Part shown: one piece after another, positions 1 through 13,100 of the stretch | Position numbering within the stretch: the stretch's first letter is position 1 | Layout: the number at the start of each line of letters is the position of its first letter | The notes under the pieces: model-generated | Database searches by the model: none | What the model saw: the letters and a program-made list of their open reading frames with translations, nothing else | Told to the model about the DNA's origin: nothing | Assembly: GCF_900109295.1 (NCBI RefSeq) | Contig: NZ_FOIZ01000001.1 | Span: 186,001 to 250,000, forward strand | From: Cognatiyoonia koreensis | GTDB taxonomy: Bacteria > Pseudomonadota > Alphaproteobacteria > Rhodobacterales > Rhodobacteraceae | Reading direction: 5' to 3' | Length of the DNA stretch: 64,000 nucleotides | Made by a program: the position numbers and the translations under genes

Positions 1-2
1 GC

Positions 3-875
3 AAACGCGCCGCGCTGACGGTGCGCCGTTTGCTGCTGTCAATGCAGACGGACACGTCGCGGCTGGACCGCGTCGTTTTGCAGGATCCGCTTTTTGATAA
101 GAATTTCGTTGTGACGGACGGTTTCGACACGTGGACGGTCGCCGTTGTGAGTTGCGGGGCAGGGCGCAAGCCGCTTTTGATGTTCCAAGGGGAAATTCCA
201 CCGCGGGCGCGCGAACTATGGGTCGTGCGCGACAATATCGGCGCACGCCTGCGGTCCGAGGCACAACAACGTCCGGGCGGTGTCATCTGCTTTACGCCGG
301 GCACGATGATCCTGACCGATCAGGGCCCCCGCGACGTTGCGTCGTTGCGCGAAGGGGACAAGATCCAGACAAAGGACAATGGTGTTTCTGAAATCCTGTG
401 GCTTGGCCAGCGTCATGTCACCGGCGCAAGGCTGATGGCGATGCCAGCACTTGTTCCGGTGCGGTTGCGCGCCGGTGCGCTTGAAAAAGATGTGCCCGAT
501 GCGGGGCTGCTTGTCTCTCCCGATCACCGGATGGTGCTTAGGGGGCCACGTGCGCGCGCCTTGTTCAGTGCGGACGAGGTGCTGGTACCAGCGCGCGATC
601 TGGTGAACGATCATACCGTTATCCGCGACCACGCCGTCAAGGCTGTGACCTATATTCACATGCTCTTGCCACAGCACGAGATCGTTTTTGCCAATGGCGT
701 TGCGACCGAGAGCTTTCATCCGGCAAGTGCTGCGCTCGCGACGATGCAGGCTGATGAAAAAGATCGGCTTTTTGATCGCATCCCGGACGTTCGCAGGAAC
801 GTTGATGCCTATGGCGGATATGCCCGCCGCGTACTGAGCAAAAGCGAAACAGCAATCTTGCGCCACTACGCCTGA
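3..875 (+). CDS. Hint (Hedgehog/intein) domain protein, 5'-truncated by window edge
   Basis: The reading frame is already open at the first bases of the window (frame 3), so the true start probably lies upstream; the GTG at 21 is only an internal possibility. The C-terminal two thirds is a Hint_2-type domain: it starts at the Cys of VICFTPGTMILTDQG, continues with DVASLREGDKIQT and ILWLGQRHV, and holds SPDHRMVL and HEIVFANGVATESFHP blocks. Such proteins are abundant in Rhodobacteraceae and are often fused to repeats or secreted enzymes; their function is generally unknown. Self-cleavage like a true intein or Hedgehog domain cannot be judged here. The N-terminal part is missing, so no partner domain can be named. 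Confidence 0.85.
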   Translation, partial: KRAALTVRRLLLSMQTDTSRLDRVVLQDPLFDKNFVVTDGFDTWTVAVVSCGAGRKPLLMFQGEIPPRARELWVVRDNIGARLRSEAQQRPGGVICFTPGTMILTDQGPRDVASLREGDKIQTKDNGVSEILWLGQRHVTGARLMAMPALVPVRLRAGALEKDVPDAGLLVSPDHRMVLRGPRARALFSADEVLVPARDLVNDHTVIRDHAVKAVTYIHMLLPQHEIVFANGVATESFHPASAALATMQADEKDRLFDRIPDVRRNVDAYGGYARRVLSKSETAILRHYA

Positions 876-940
876 TCCACTGTCTGCGCGTCCGCGGTGA
901 CACATTTGCAATTTTTCCCCGTCACGCAAGCAGTGGAAAC

Positions 941-1102
941 CACAACCACATGTTGTGATTTCAATCCAATTTGCTACACATGGCGGTATCAGACGACCGC
1001 TGTACGGCGCATCTCGTATCAGCAGCAAGACCATATGCAGGGATTGTGAAATCATTTCACGGGCTTGCGCGACGCGGCTTGATCTGACGCGAAAGACGTC
1101 AG
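941..1102. promoter_or_regulatory. Three inverted repeats upstream of the giant repeat gene
   Basis: Seen directly: CACAAC-N5-GTTGTG at 941-957, a perfect 15-bp palindrome GTGAAATCATTTCAC at 1046-1060, and CTGACG-N7-CGTCAG at 1084-1102 immediately before the ribosome binding site (AAGGGGGAA, 1105-1113) of the 12-kb gene. The last could form an RNA hairpin in the 5' leader; the other two are plausible operators. No regulator can be named from sequence. Confidence 0.4.
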
Positions 1103-1115
1103 GCAAGGGGGAACA

Positions 1116-4100
1116 ATGCGAAGACGTTTTAAAAGGTCGTGCGGACTTCGTTCGATTATCGCGGTTGCAGTTGTTGCTTTATTCGGAATGCTCGGTCCGG
1201 CGCACGCAACGCCGTTTACCACAACTGTTCCCGGATCAGGTATCCAGCTCCCGTCGGAGTACCCTGAAGCTGGCGGTGTGGTTATCATTCTGACGGGTGC
1301 TAACGGCAATATCTACTATCAGTTTTCCAATCCCGACGGTGCATTCGTCGGATTCCAGAACCGCGGCCAGCCATCCCGTTTTCGGGGCAATCCCTTTACG
1401 ATCAACGACCCTATCGCGCTGGACTGTGGCTTTCGTGATTGCGCGGCTTACTTCGGTGGGCAGATCGCCAGAATGGACGTCCGCTTTTCGGCTTATGACG
1501 GTGATACGCAGGTCGGTGGCTTTGACTATCGTCGCATCCAGCTGGTCATGAACGGCTTCAACGTCGGTAGCTGGTCTGATCGCCAGACAGAAATTACGAA
1601 TGACAGCGGCACCACAAGTTTCGGTACGGCGAACGGCTTTGGCAACAATACGTTCAATACTGGATGGTTTTCATCCACCAATCCGGCCCTGTTGAACAAC
1701 ATCTTGACGAGCGGACGGACGACCACGCAAGTGCGTGATGATACCCCAAACGACAATTACTGGGATTTCCGCCGTGGCAATTCGCTTGGGCAGGAATCCT
1801 TGCGCACCATCGCGCCCGGCTACGAGCTGGAAAAGACGCGTCTGGGTGCAAGTGGTGGCGATCCGACGCAGTTTCTGAGCGTTGGTGAGGAGATCGACTA
1901 TCGCTATATCGTGCGCAATATCGGGTCGACCAACATCAGCAATGTGACAGTTGATGATGACAAGATCGGCCCTGTTACCTGTTCACCCACATTCCTTCGA
2001 CGCACCGAAGCCGGGACCGGCTCCGCGCGCGAGGCAGAGTGTTTCGGCACCTATACGGTAACACAGGAGGATTTCGACGCGCAGGAACTGACCAATGTCG
2101 CAATCGCGACCGGCACGTCTGAATTCGGTCAGCTGGGTCGCCTGGAGGCAGAGGTTACGCTGAGTGGTCCTGGCACGGACCCCGGATTGACGCTGACGAA
2201 AGAGGCATCGCCTGAAACCTTCAGTACAGTCGGCGAGGTCATCACCTATACGCTTACCGCTTTCAACTCGGGCGATGTCACGCTGAGCAATGTCGCGATT
2301 ACGGATCCGATGTTGTCCGGTCTGTCCTGTAGTTTTGCCACGATCGCCCCGTTGTCGAGCGAGAATACAGATAACAGTGAGTCCTGCACGGGCACCTATC
2401 GCATCACGCAAGATGATATCGACGCCGCCGCCGCAGGCACGCCATTAGTCAACAACGCAGCGGCAACGGCGCGCGATCCGGATGGGGTGGTGCAGAATGC
2501 AACGGCTTCTGCCACCGTCACCGGTCCGGCATCTGCCCCTGATCTGACTGTTGAAAAGATTGCGCAGCAGACGTCGTACGCCGCTGTGGGCGATGTCATC
2601 AATTACAACATTGTCGTCACCAATACGGGCAATGTCACGTGGCGCACACCGGTCCAGATCGATGACGACCTGACAACGGATGAAACCTGCCCGAACGTCG
2701 TCGTTGCCCCCGGTGGCAGCGTCACCTGTAGCGCAAGCTACATCGTCGACCAGCCAGATCTGGATGCGGAATCCGTTCTCAATACCGTCGACGTGGAAAT
2801 CTCGGTCAATGGCGTGACTGCGGAAGGCAGTGCGGACGCGACCGTTGACGCCGATGTTCAGCCGCTGCTTTCGATCGAGAAATCGCTGCTGTCCGGTCCA
2901 AACCCGATAACCGCAGCAGACGATGAACTGGTCTATGAATACATCCTGCGCAACGAGGGTAATGTCGCGCTCGCAAATGTTGACCTGAGCGATGACAAGG
3001 TCAGTGTGACGTGCCCCAGTACGACAATTCCGGCTACCGGTCAGATCACGTGCACGTCCGGAACCTATATCGTCACCCAAGACGACATCAACGCTGGTGA
3101 AGTCACCAACGTAGCCACTGCAACATCCACCACCGCTGCCGGCAGCACTGTGGATGATGCGACGGATACCCTTGTCGTCCCCGTCGACCAATCGCCATCC
3201 CTGTCAATCGACAAGTCCGCCAGTCCGATTACGCCAGCGGAATTCTTCGAAGGCGAAGAGATCACCTATTCCTATCTTGTGACGAACGACGGCAACACGA
3301 CTATCGATGGCCCGTTCGAGGTTAACGACAACAAGTTCGTCGATCCGATCAGCTGCCCGCCCGGACCGCTTGACCCGACCGAGACGCTGACCTGCACCGC
3401 CATCTACACGATCACGGATACTGATCAGGCTGCGGGTTTTGTGACCAATATCGCGTCGGTCACGGCCGGGACGGTTACGTCACCCACGGACAGTGAAAGC
3501 GTGCCGCAAGGGGGTGCCCCGGCGATCGGACTTGCAAAAATTGCGACCGATTCAGCATTTGTCGAAGACCCGATGGTGTCCTTCGATGCGTTGACCGAAA
3601 CGCTTTATTACCGTTTTACGATCACAAACACCGGCACGACGGTGATCAACAGTACAACGCAGCCGATCACACTGAACGATCCACTTTTGACCAGCGATAA
3701 TTGTGCGGCGCAGCAGCCTGAAAACCTGTTCGTGCAAGGGGTCGGTACCCCATCCAGCTATGAATGCACCGGCTTCCGCACGGGTGTGACGCAGGCTGAT
3801 ATCGACGCTGGATTTGTGACGAACACCGCAACGGTTTCGTTTGTTGCCGGTGGATCGCCGGTTGAATCACCCGATGCGACCGCGACGATCTTTGCGGATA
3901 TCACGCCTGCCTTTACGCTTGAAAAGATCGCGCCGACACCTGCCACATACGCGGCGGTGGATGAGGAGATCACATTCACATTCCGCGTGACGAACGACAC
4001 GATCCAGACGCTGGCAGAAGTCGTGGTGACGGACCCGATGATCCCCACGCTGGACTGTACGTTGACGAACGTCGCTCAGGGCAGCCCGCAAACCTGCTCG

Positions 4101-7100
4101 GGAACCTATATCGTCACACAAGACGATCTGGACAGCGGATCGGTTCTGAACATCGCGACAGCCCTTGGCACCTCACCAACGGGAGCGACAGCAACAGCGA
4201 CCGACAATGCGACACTGACGCTTGCACCCGGTGCTGCCAACCCGTTGTTTACTTTCGACAAGGTCGCATCGACGGATACCTTTGCGGCTGTCGGTGATGA
4301 GATTTCCTATTCATTCGCGTTCGAGAATACCGGCAACATTACCTTGACCGATTTGACTGTGAACGACACGCAGCTGGGTTACAGTTGCCTTGTTCCATCG
4401 CTCGCGCCCGGCGAAACGGATGCCACGACCTGTTCTGTGACATATGAGATCACGCAGTCAGATATCGACGCGGGAAGTTTTACAAACAGCGCGACTGCGA
4501 CAGCGACGGGCGCGCCCAGTGTCACTGATGCGGAAACCGCTACTGGTCCGGCGGCGGACCCTTCGTACACCTTTGCGAAATCGGTCAGCGGAGATTTCGC
4601 TGCCGTGGGCGATGTTCTGACCTATACGCTATCGGTCACAAATACGGGCAACGTCACGCTTGATTCAATCGCGATCAGCGACACGTCACCTCAGATCGCC
4701 CCGACGACTTTCAGCTGCGCACCCGCCGACCTGGAACCGGGCGAGACCGAGACATGTTCGTTTACCTACAATGTCCGTCAGGCCGACATTGATCGCGGTG
4801 AGGTCACGAACACCGCCGACATTACGGCGTCACCGCCGTTCGGCGGGCCGATCCCCGATACAGCGACAGCGACGTCCGACGGTCCGGATGAAATCATCGC
4901 CCTGCGCGTTGAAAAAACCGAAACGGATGGCGACAGCGCGTTCGAGGATGCACTCAGCACCGAGAGTTTCAGCTTTCAGATTTTCAACGATAGCAATGTC
5001 ACCGTGCGCGACCTTGTTATCGACGATCCGATGATCGGGCTGTCCTGTCCTGTCGTCGATCTTTTGCCCGGTGCCAATGCAATCGCCTGCGACGGTGGCC
5101 CGAACTTCGAGACCGCCTACACAATCCAGCAGGCAGACGTGGATGCCGGTACGATCCTGAACGAGGTTACGGTCACGGGCACAACAGATCAGGGTACTAC
5201 CGTTCAGGCAAGCGATACACTGTCGCTCATCGGCCCAGACCAGATTCCGGCCCTTTCAATTGTGAAGTCCACGACATCGCCACCATTTTCAGCTGTCGGC
5301 GATGTGCTGACCTACAGCTATGCGGTGCGTAACGAAGGCAATATCACGCTGACCTCGGACATCACGGTCGATGATGACACGACGCCCGCGACCTGTCCGC
5401 CGCTACCATCTGGCGGGCTGGCACCGCTTGCGACCCTGACCTGCACGGCGACCTATGCCGTCACGCAGGAGGACCTTGACCGGGGCTTTGTTACGAACAC
5501 CGCGACCGCAAGCATCAATCAGCCGATTGTTCCCAATGACGCCGATCCCGATTTCGAAGACGGACTGGCAGAAATCACGACCGCTGTGCCCGGCACTGCC
5601 ACGGTCAATGCGACGCAACTTCCCGCCCTCGCAATTGAAAAGCGGATCAAGCCCGGCACGCCAACGATCTATGGCGCGACAAGCGACGTCATTACCTTTG
5701 AATTTCTGGTGACAAATACTGGTAACGTCACGACGACAGACGATATTGTGATCGACGATCCGCAGATTGGTGCGAATTTTGTCTGTGAATCAGATCCCGT
5801 CGCACCGGGCGATACAATTTCGTGCGAAACAACGTGGAGTCCTGCACAAGGAAACATCGACGACGGCAGCTTTACGAATGCGGCGGATGCATCGACCGTG
5901 TTCAATGGCGGTACGATTGCGACCCCAGAAACGGCAACGGCCACAGCGAACGCGATACAGACGCCGGAATTGACCGTAACGAAAACGCTGGACCTTGGAT
6001 CGCTGCCGATCTTCCAGACGGGCGCGACGGCGGATTTCACCTATCTGGTTCAGAACACCGGCAATGAAACGATTTTTGGACCAATCGAGGTCGCGGATAA
6101 CCTGATCCCCGTTGTCACCTGCGAACTTGGTGATCTGCTTCCCGGAGAATCGCTGGAATGCACCGGTAGCTATACCGTGACTGTTGACGATGTGCTCTTG
6201 GGCAGCGTGACGAACCTTGCCATCGGGTCTGGCACAACCCAAGACGGCGACGTGATCGAAAGTGATCCCGCTTCGGCAACGATCCCTGCTGCCGCCGATC
6301 CGGCCATCAGCATCACGAAAGTTGCGGACCTTTCGACATTTAACGCTGTCGATCAGACCATCACCTATACCTATACCGTCACGAACACGAGCCGTGGTGA
6401 TCCAGTCGGAATACCACCATCGCCGCCACCCGCATTGGCGCGGCCGATCGACATCATCGACGACAAACTTGCGGACCCGGTTGTCTGCTTCCGCACGAGC
6501 GATGACGATCCCGACATTGCGCCGGGCGAAACGATCACCTGTTCCGAAACCGGCACCTATAGCATCACGCAAGAAGACCTTGATGCAGTGCAGGCAGGCG
6601 TCAGCACAGGTTTTGTCACGAATAATGCGTTTGGACAGACGGATTACCCGGGTGTGCTTTCGGTGATTTCTGCGCCGGTGATGGTTACGGTGTTTGGTGA
6701 ATCTGAGCCCGCGTTGACTGTCGAAAAGTCTATCACGTCCAGCATCACCGAGGCCGAAGTTGATGACGTGATCACCTATGAAATTACCGTCACGAACGAT
6801 GGCAACGTGACAGTTTCGGGCATTCTGGTGACCGATCCGCTGATTGACATCCTGTCTTGTGAAGCCGGCGGGATCACAGACCCGGCGATCCTGCGTCTTG
6901 CGCCCGAAGAGGTCGCCGTCTGCACGGGCGAATACATCGTCACGCAGGCCGATATCGATGCGCAGGAACTGGTGAACACAGCGACCGCGTCAGGCACCAC
7001 CCCACATGGCACACCGGTTTCGGGCAGCGATGATGTCGCCCAGACCCTTGCGGAAGATGATCCTTCTGTCGATGTGCTGAAAGAAGTGAACGTTGGCGAA

Positions 7101-10100
7101 CCCGGCGATTCCTTTGCCGCAGTTGGCGAGATGCTGACCTATACGGTTACGGTCACCAACGACGGCAACGTTACCCTGTCCGCGACAACGGTGACCGACA
7201 TTCTGTTTCCGGGCGAAGAATGTCTGATCGGGCCGCTGGCCCCGGGCGAGTCCGACGATAGCTGTCAGTTCGTCTATGAGGTAACACAGGAAGACGTTGA
7301 TCGCGGCGTGATCGACAACGAAGCAACCGCTCGATCCACATCTGCTGCACCGGGTGCCGAGATCGTGGAAGACAGCGATGCCATTTCGCGCGGTGGCCCT
7401 GATCGTGAACCATCGGTTGCGTTGCTCAAATCGGCGCTGACTGCGTCGTTTGACGAAGACGGCGACCAGATCGCTTATGAATTTACCGTCGCGAATACCG
7501 GGAACATCACGATCACCGATGTGCCTGAAATCGACGATGACAAGATCGACGACGTGACCTGCGAGGCATTGCCATCGGGCGGTTTGCCCCCATCCGGTTT
7601 CATCACTTGCAGCGGCACTTACACGGTGACCCAAGACGATGTCGATGCAGGGTTCGTTACCAATGTTGCAAGCGTCGCCGTTGAAAATCCGCTTGATCCG
7701 GGTGACACGCTGACGGCAACGGACAGCGTCACGACAAACGGCGTGCGCGACGGCGACTTCACTGTGACCAAACTGGCCAGCGACGACACCGACGTGATGG
7801 AAGGTGACGTCATCACCTATACTTACAGAGTTGAAAATACCGGCAACGTGCGCCTGTTCAATGTCACGCTGAGTGATGCGCACGAAAGTTCGGCGGGTAC
7901 GACGAACCTCTCCATCATCGGCGGAGCGGCAATCGGCACGATCGCACCGGGTGAAACGGTGACCCGCACATCGACCTATACTGTCACGCAGGCCGATATC
8001 GACGCGGGCAACGATCTGACGAACGTTGCGACCGTGTCCGTCGATCTGCCGACGGGGATGACACCGCTGCCACCCGAAACGGCAGAAGAAGCCGTCACCG
8101 TGGATGCGCCCGATCCGTCAATCGAGGCGATCAAGACAGTCACGCCACCCGCTGTCCTGGAGCCCGGCGAGGACGTCGTGTTTACAGTCACGGTAGAGAA
8201 CACGGGCAATGTCTCACTTGATGATGTCCGGATTGTCGACACGCTGACACGCAACGACGCGTCCATCGTCTCACCGGCCCCTGTTGCGATCTATGACAGC
8301 GGTGATGTGGGCGTCGCGGACGTGCTGGACGTGGGCGAGATATGGACCTTCCTTGTTACGCACACGCTGACGCAAGACGACATTGATGCGGGCGGGCTTA
8401 GCAACTCGGCCCGCGCGTTCGGGACAGACCCGTTTGACGCGACGGTCACCGATGTGTCCGATAACGGTACCGGGACAGGGTCGTCGCCAACGCAACTGAC
8501 GATCCCGCCCATGCCCGGCATCAATGGCGTGAAAACCATCACGTCGACCACAACTGCGGTGGATGGGGTCGTCCGTTTCGAAATCGCCATCACCAACACG
8601 GGCAACGTGACGCTGACGGATGTGCTGGTCGCGTCGGATACGCTTGAACGCGCCGACGGCACGTCGCTCACACTGTCTTCGGGGCCGACATTCTTCCGGT
8701 CCACCGACGGGTCAGGTGCTGGCACGCTGCAAGTCGATGAGACGGCGATCTATCGCGCCTCCTATGTGCTGACGCAGGATGATGTCGACGCAGGCGGCCT
8801 TTCGAACCGGGCTGTCGTCTCGGGCGAACCGCCGGTCGGCAGCCCTGTGCGTGATGTGACCGATGATGGCGACGATGGTGATGGCAACACGACCAACGAC
8901 CCGACAATCCTTGCTATTCCTTCTGACCCGTCACTGGCTTTGCGCAAGGAACTGACAGCGGGCGGGCCGACGTTCGATGCGGTGGGCGACGCGCTGACCT
9001 ATACCTTTACCGTGACGAACAGCGGGAATGTGACAATCACCGATCCGATCACGATTGATGATCCGCTGATCACGGATGCAGGCGGCATCATCACTTGCGA
9101 CGCGGGACCGATTGCGCCTGATGACAGCATCACATGCGAAGGCACCTATGCAGTGACGCAAGATGATCTCGACGCAGGCGAGGTGCTGAACACCGCAAGG
9201 GCGACCGATGGCAATGTGTCAAGCCCCGAAGCGGAAGAGACCGTTCCCGCCCTGCAACTGCCTGCCCTTGAAACAGTCAAGGAAGCCGTATCCATCGAAG
9301 TCGAGGGCGATGTCTTTACTGATATTGCTTCTGAACGGTTTGTCACTGACGCGATCGTCACTTACGAATTCACTGTCACGAACACAGGCAATGTGACGTT
9401 GACCGATGCGGTCACCGTCAGCGACAACCTGATCGACGATGTGACCTGTCCGGCCTTGCCAGCAGGTGGGCTGGCACCGGATGATGCGCTGGTCTGTGAA
9501 GGCATCTATACAGTCACGACAGACGATGTATTCCTGACATCGGTGACGAACATCGCATCGGCCACGTCAGGAGAGACCGAGTCACCGCTTGTATCCGAAA
9601 CCGTCCCTGCCGACGGTGAACCGGCGCTTGAAACTGTCAAGGAACTTACAGCCGTTACCAATCCTGATGACAGCGATGCGCCCGACCTGACATTCGATGA
9701 AGTCGGTGACGTCCTCACCTATACGTTTAGCGTGACCAACACGGGCGCGGTTGCCTTTGTTGCAGACGTGAACTTGCAGGATACGCTCATTGACGACCCG
9801 ATCCTTTGCTTTGAATCCTCGGATGATGACCCTGACTTACGCGCGGGAGAGACTGTCACCTGCGAGGCGACATACGAAATCACGCAGAACGACCTGGATG
9901 CGGGCGAAGTTGTAAACGAGGCATTCGCCGAAACGATCTACGGCGCTGACCTACGCCCCGTCGTGTCAGAACCGGTGACGGAAACAACCCTCGCAGCTGC
10001 TGATCCGTCGCTTGATATTTCCAAGTCTGTGGCGACCCTGCCGCTCACGGCGGTGGATCAGGTGCTGACCTATACGCTCACGATTGCCAATGACGGTAAC

Positions 10101-13100
10101 CAGACGCTGACCGATGTCGTCGCGACCGACCCGCTCTTGCCCGGCCTGTCGTGCGATATTGGCGATATGGCACCGGGTGCCGTCGAAATGTGCTCTGACA
10201 CCTATCAGGTCACGCAGGACGACATCGACGACGGATTTGTGCTGAACACGGCCTCGGTCAGCGGTGTCGATCCGCGCGGCGATGCCGTCGAAAGTGAGAC
10301 CGAACTGACGGTTGACGGACCCGATGCAACGCCAGCGCTGGCGCTGAACAAAACGGCGACGCCTGATCCGTTCGGCCCTGTCGGCAGCAGCATCACATAT
10401 GTTTTCGAAGCGGTGAACGAAGGGAACGTGACCTTGTTCGACGTCACGATCACCGATCCGGATGCCGATCCAGACTATACATGCGTGATCCCAAGATTGA
10501 CCCCGTTGGCGTCAGATGATTTCTGTACCCTGACTGTCGCCATCACACAGGACGACAAGGATCGCGGCGAGATCACGAATACAGCTTTTGCCGCAGCGAC
10601 AGATCCGCGCGGCACAGAGGTCGATGCCTCTGACGAGATCACGACACCGTCCGAACCTGCCATGCCGGGGATTGAGGCGACAAAAACCGTATCCAGTAGC
10701 TCTATCGTTCTTGGCGCCTTCGTCGATTACACGCTTACGGTGCGCAACACGGGCGATGTCAGCCTGACTGTTCCGCCCGATGCGATCACCGACGTCATGA
10801 CGCGGCGCGATCCGGAAGAGACAGAGATTTCGCTGGATGATCCGTTCAGCTACTTGGCTGGCGATACGGACGATGACGGTCTTCTCGATGTTACCGAAGT
10901 CTGGACTTACACGGGGCGACGCCAGATCACGCAGGTTGATATCGACGGTGGTGGCTTTGACAACTTTGTGACAATCACCGCGACCGATCCCTTCGACACG
11001 CCTGTCTCCGATGTGTCTGACGACGGAAATGATGGTGATGGCGACAGTGAAAGCGACCCGACAGAATTCATCATCGTACCCGGGCCAGCGCTTGATGTGG
11101 TGAAAACCGTGCTGACTGGGGGATCCGATGCCGGTGACGAAGTCGTTTTTGCCATCGCGGTCACGAACAGTGGCGATGTCACCCTGCGCGATGTGGTGAT
11201 TGCTGACACGTTGCGTCGCAACGACGGCACGGACCTGTCAGCCGATGTTGGTGCTGCGGGGCTTGTCGATCCTGCGACGGCTCCTGCCACCTTCGCACCC
11301 GGTGAAACATGGATCTACAACGTCGCCTATACGCTTACACAGGATGATGTCGACGCCGGTGGACTGACCAACAGCGCGACAGCGACAGCCAATCCGCCGA
11401 CAGGCCGTCCGGTCAGTGATATTTCGGACAATGGCGATGACGGTGACGGCAATACGACCGATGATGATACCGTTCTGGTCATCGCACCCGATCCGGATTT
11501 CGAGGTGGTCAAAACCGTTGACACACGTGATGACCCAGACGCGCCGCTGTTTGTGGGCGACGTTGTGTCCTTTACGATCACAGTCAGCAACAATGGCAAT
11601 GTGACCCTGACCGATCTGGTCCTGACGGATACGCTCACCAATTTTGACGGCGACGCGCTGACGCCGGACAGTGTATCGCTTGCCAGCGGCGACAGCGAAA
11701 CGGAAATTGCGACCGGTGCTGCGAATGTCTACACCGTGCTTTACACGCTGACGCAGGCGGATATCGACAGTGGTGGGGTTCAGAATATCGCAACGGCGGA
11801 TGTTGTGACACCTGGTGGTTTGCCGTTGACAGATGTGTCCGACAATGGCGACGACACGGACGGCAACACAACGGACGATCCGACCGTCCTTGTCATCGAT
11901 CCGGTTTCGTCCATGGAGGCCACGAAAGAAGCAAGCATACCGGTCCGGCTGTCCGGTAATCGTTTCGAAGTGACTTTTGACATGACAGTCAGCAACACCG
12001 GTAACGTCACGCAGCGCGATCTTGTTATTACGGATGATTTGGCGGCCTTCGTCGCCCCTGCCACGCTGATCTCGACGACGGTGCCGGTCGTTGACGGTTT
12101 TGCCGGGGCAGGTGGGGCGAACGCAGGCTTTAACGGAACGACCGACACCAATCTCGTTACGGCAGATGTTGAACTGGCTCCAGAAACCACCGGTACGATC
12201 CAGATCACTGTCGTTTATGATGTGGCAGACGGGTTCCCGGCGCAGGCCAATACAATCGCTGTGCTGTCCGACCGGATCATCGTTCCGGTCACCGCGAATG
12301 CAGAGGTCGAAGCCAGCGCAGAACCCGACATCTTCGCAACCAAGTCCGTCACGCCGGATGATGCGCTGATCGGTAGCACTGTGACCTATACGCTGACCTT
12401 CGAAAACCTGCTGACAACAGCGGAGTCGAACCTGACCATCGTCGACGATCTTCCTGCGGGCATCGTCTACACACCGGGAACGGCGCTGTTCAATGGTGCG
12501 GATACACCTGTACCGACCTTGACGGGTCGCAGCCTACGTTGGTCCAATGTGACACTTGCGCCGCTTGAATTGGTGACGATCACGCTGCAAGCCCGCGTCG
12601 TCGGTGAATTGGGTGAGATCACGAACCGGGCCTATGTGCTCGACGCTGACGGAAACATCGTTTCGAATATTGCGACGGCAACGATCACGCGCCGACCTGA
12701 ACCTGTATTCGATTGCGGCGATGTGATCGGCAAGGTCTTTGATGACCGCAACATGAATGGCTATCAGGACGGTGTTCAGGAACCCGACCGCAGCCTGATC
12801 ACCGATCAGACCTATGATGGCGGTAAGGGCGCAGCTCCGATCGTCACTGCACCGGATTATGAACCTGGTTTGGCAAATGTGCGTCTGGCAACAGTGGACG
12901 GGACGATCATCACGACAGATGAATACGGCCGGTTCAGCGTGCCTTGCGCGGCATTGCCTGCGGCTATCGGATCGAACTTTACGCTGAAATTGGATGAACG
13001 GTCGCTTCCGACCGGTTATCGCGTCACCACAGAAAACCCGCGTGTCGTACGGCTGACGGCGGGCACGGTGGCCAAGCTGAACTTTGGTGCGTCTATCGCG

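Noticed and set aside
5790..7883. Several 250-300-codon minus-strand open frames inside the giant repeat gene
   Set aside because: They recur with the repeat period and are by-products of repeated coding sequence; no start signals or domains.
1822..12690. CRISPR-like or satellite DNA repeat
   Set aside because: Periodicity is at the protein level (~360 bp) with diverged DNA; no identical short direct repeats with unique spacers.
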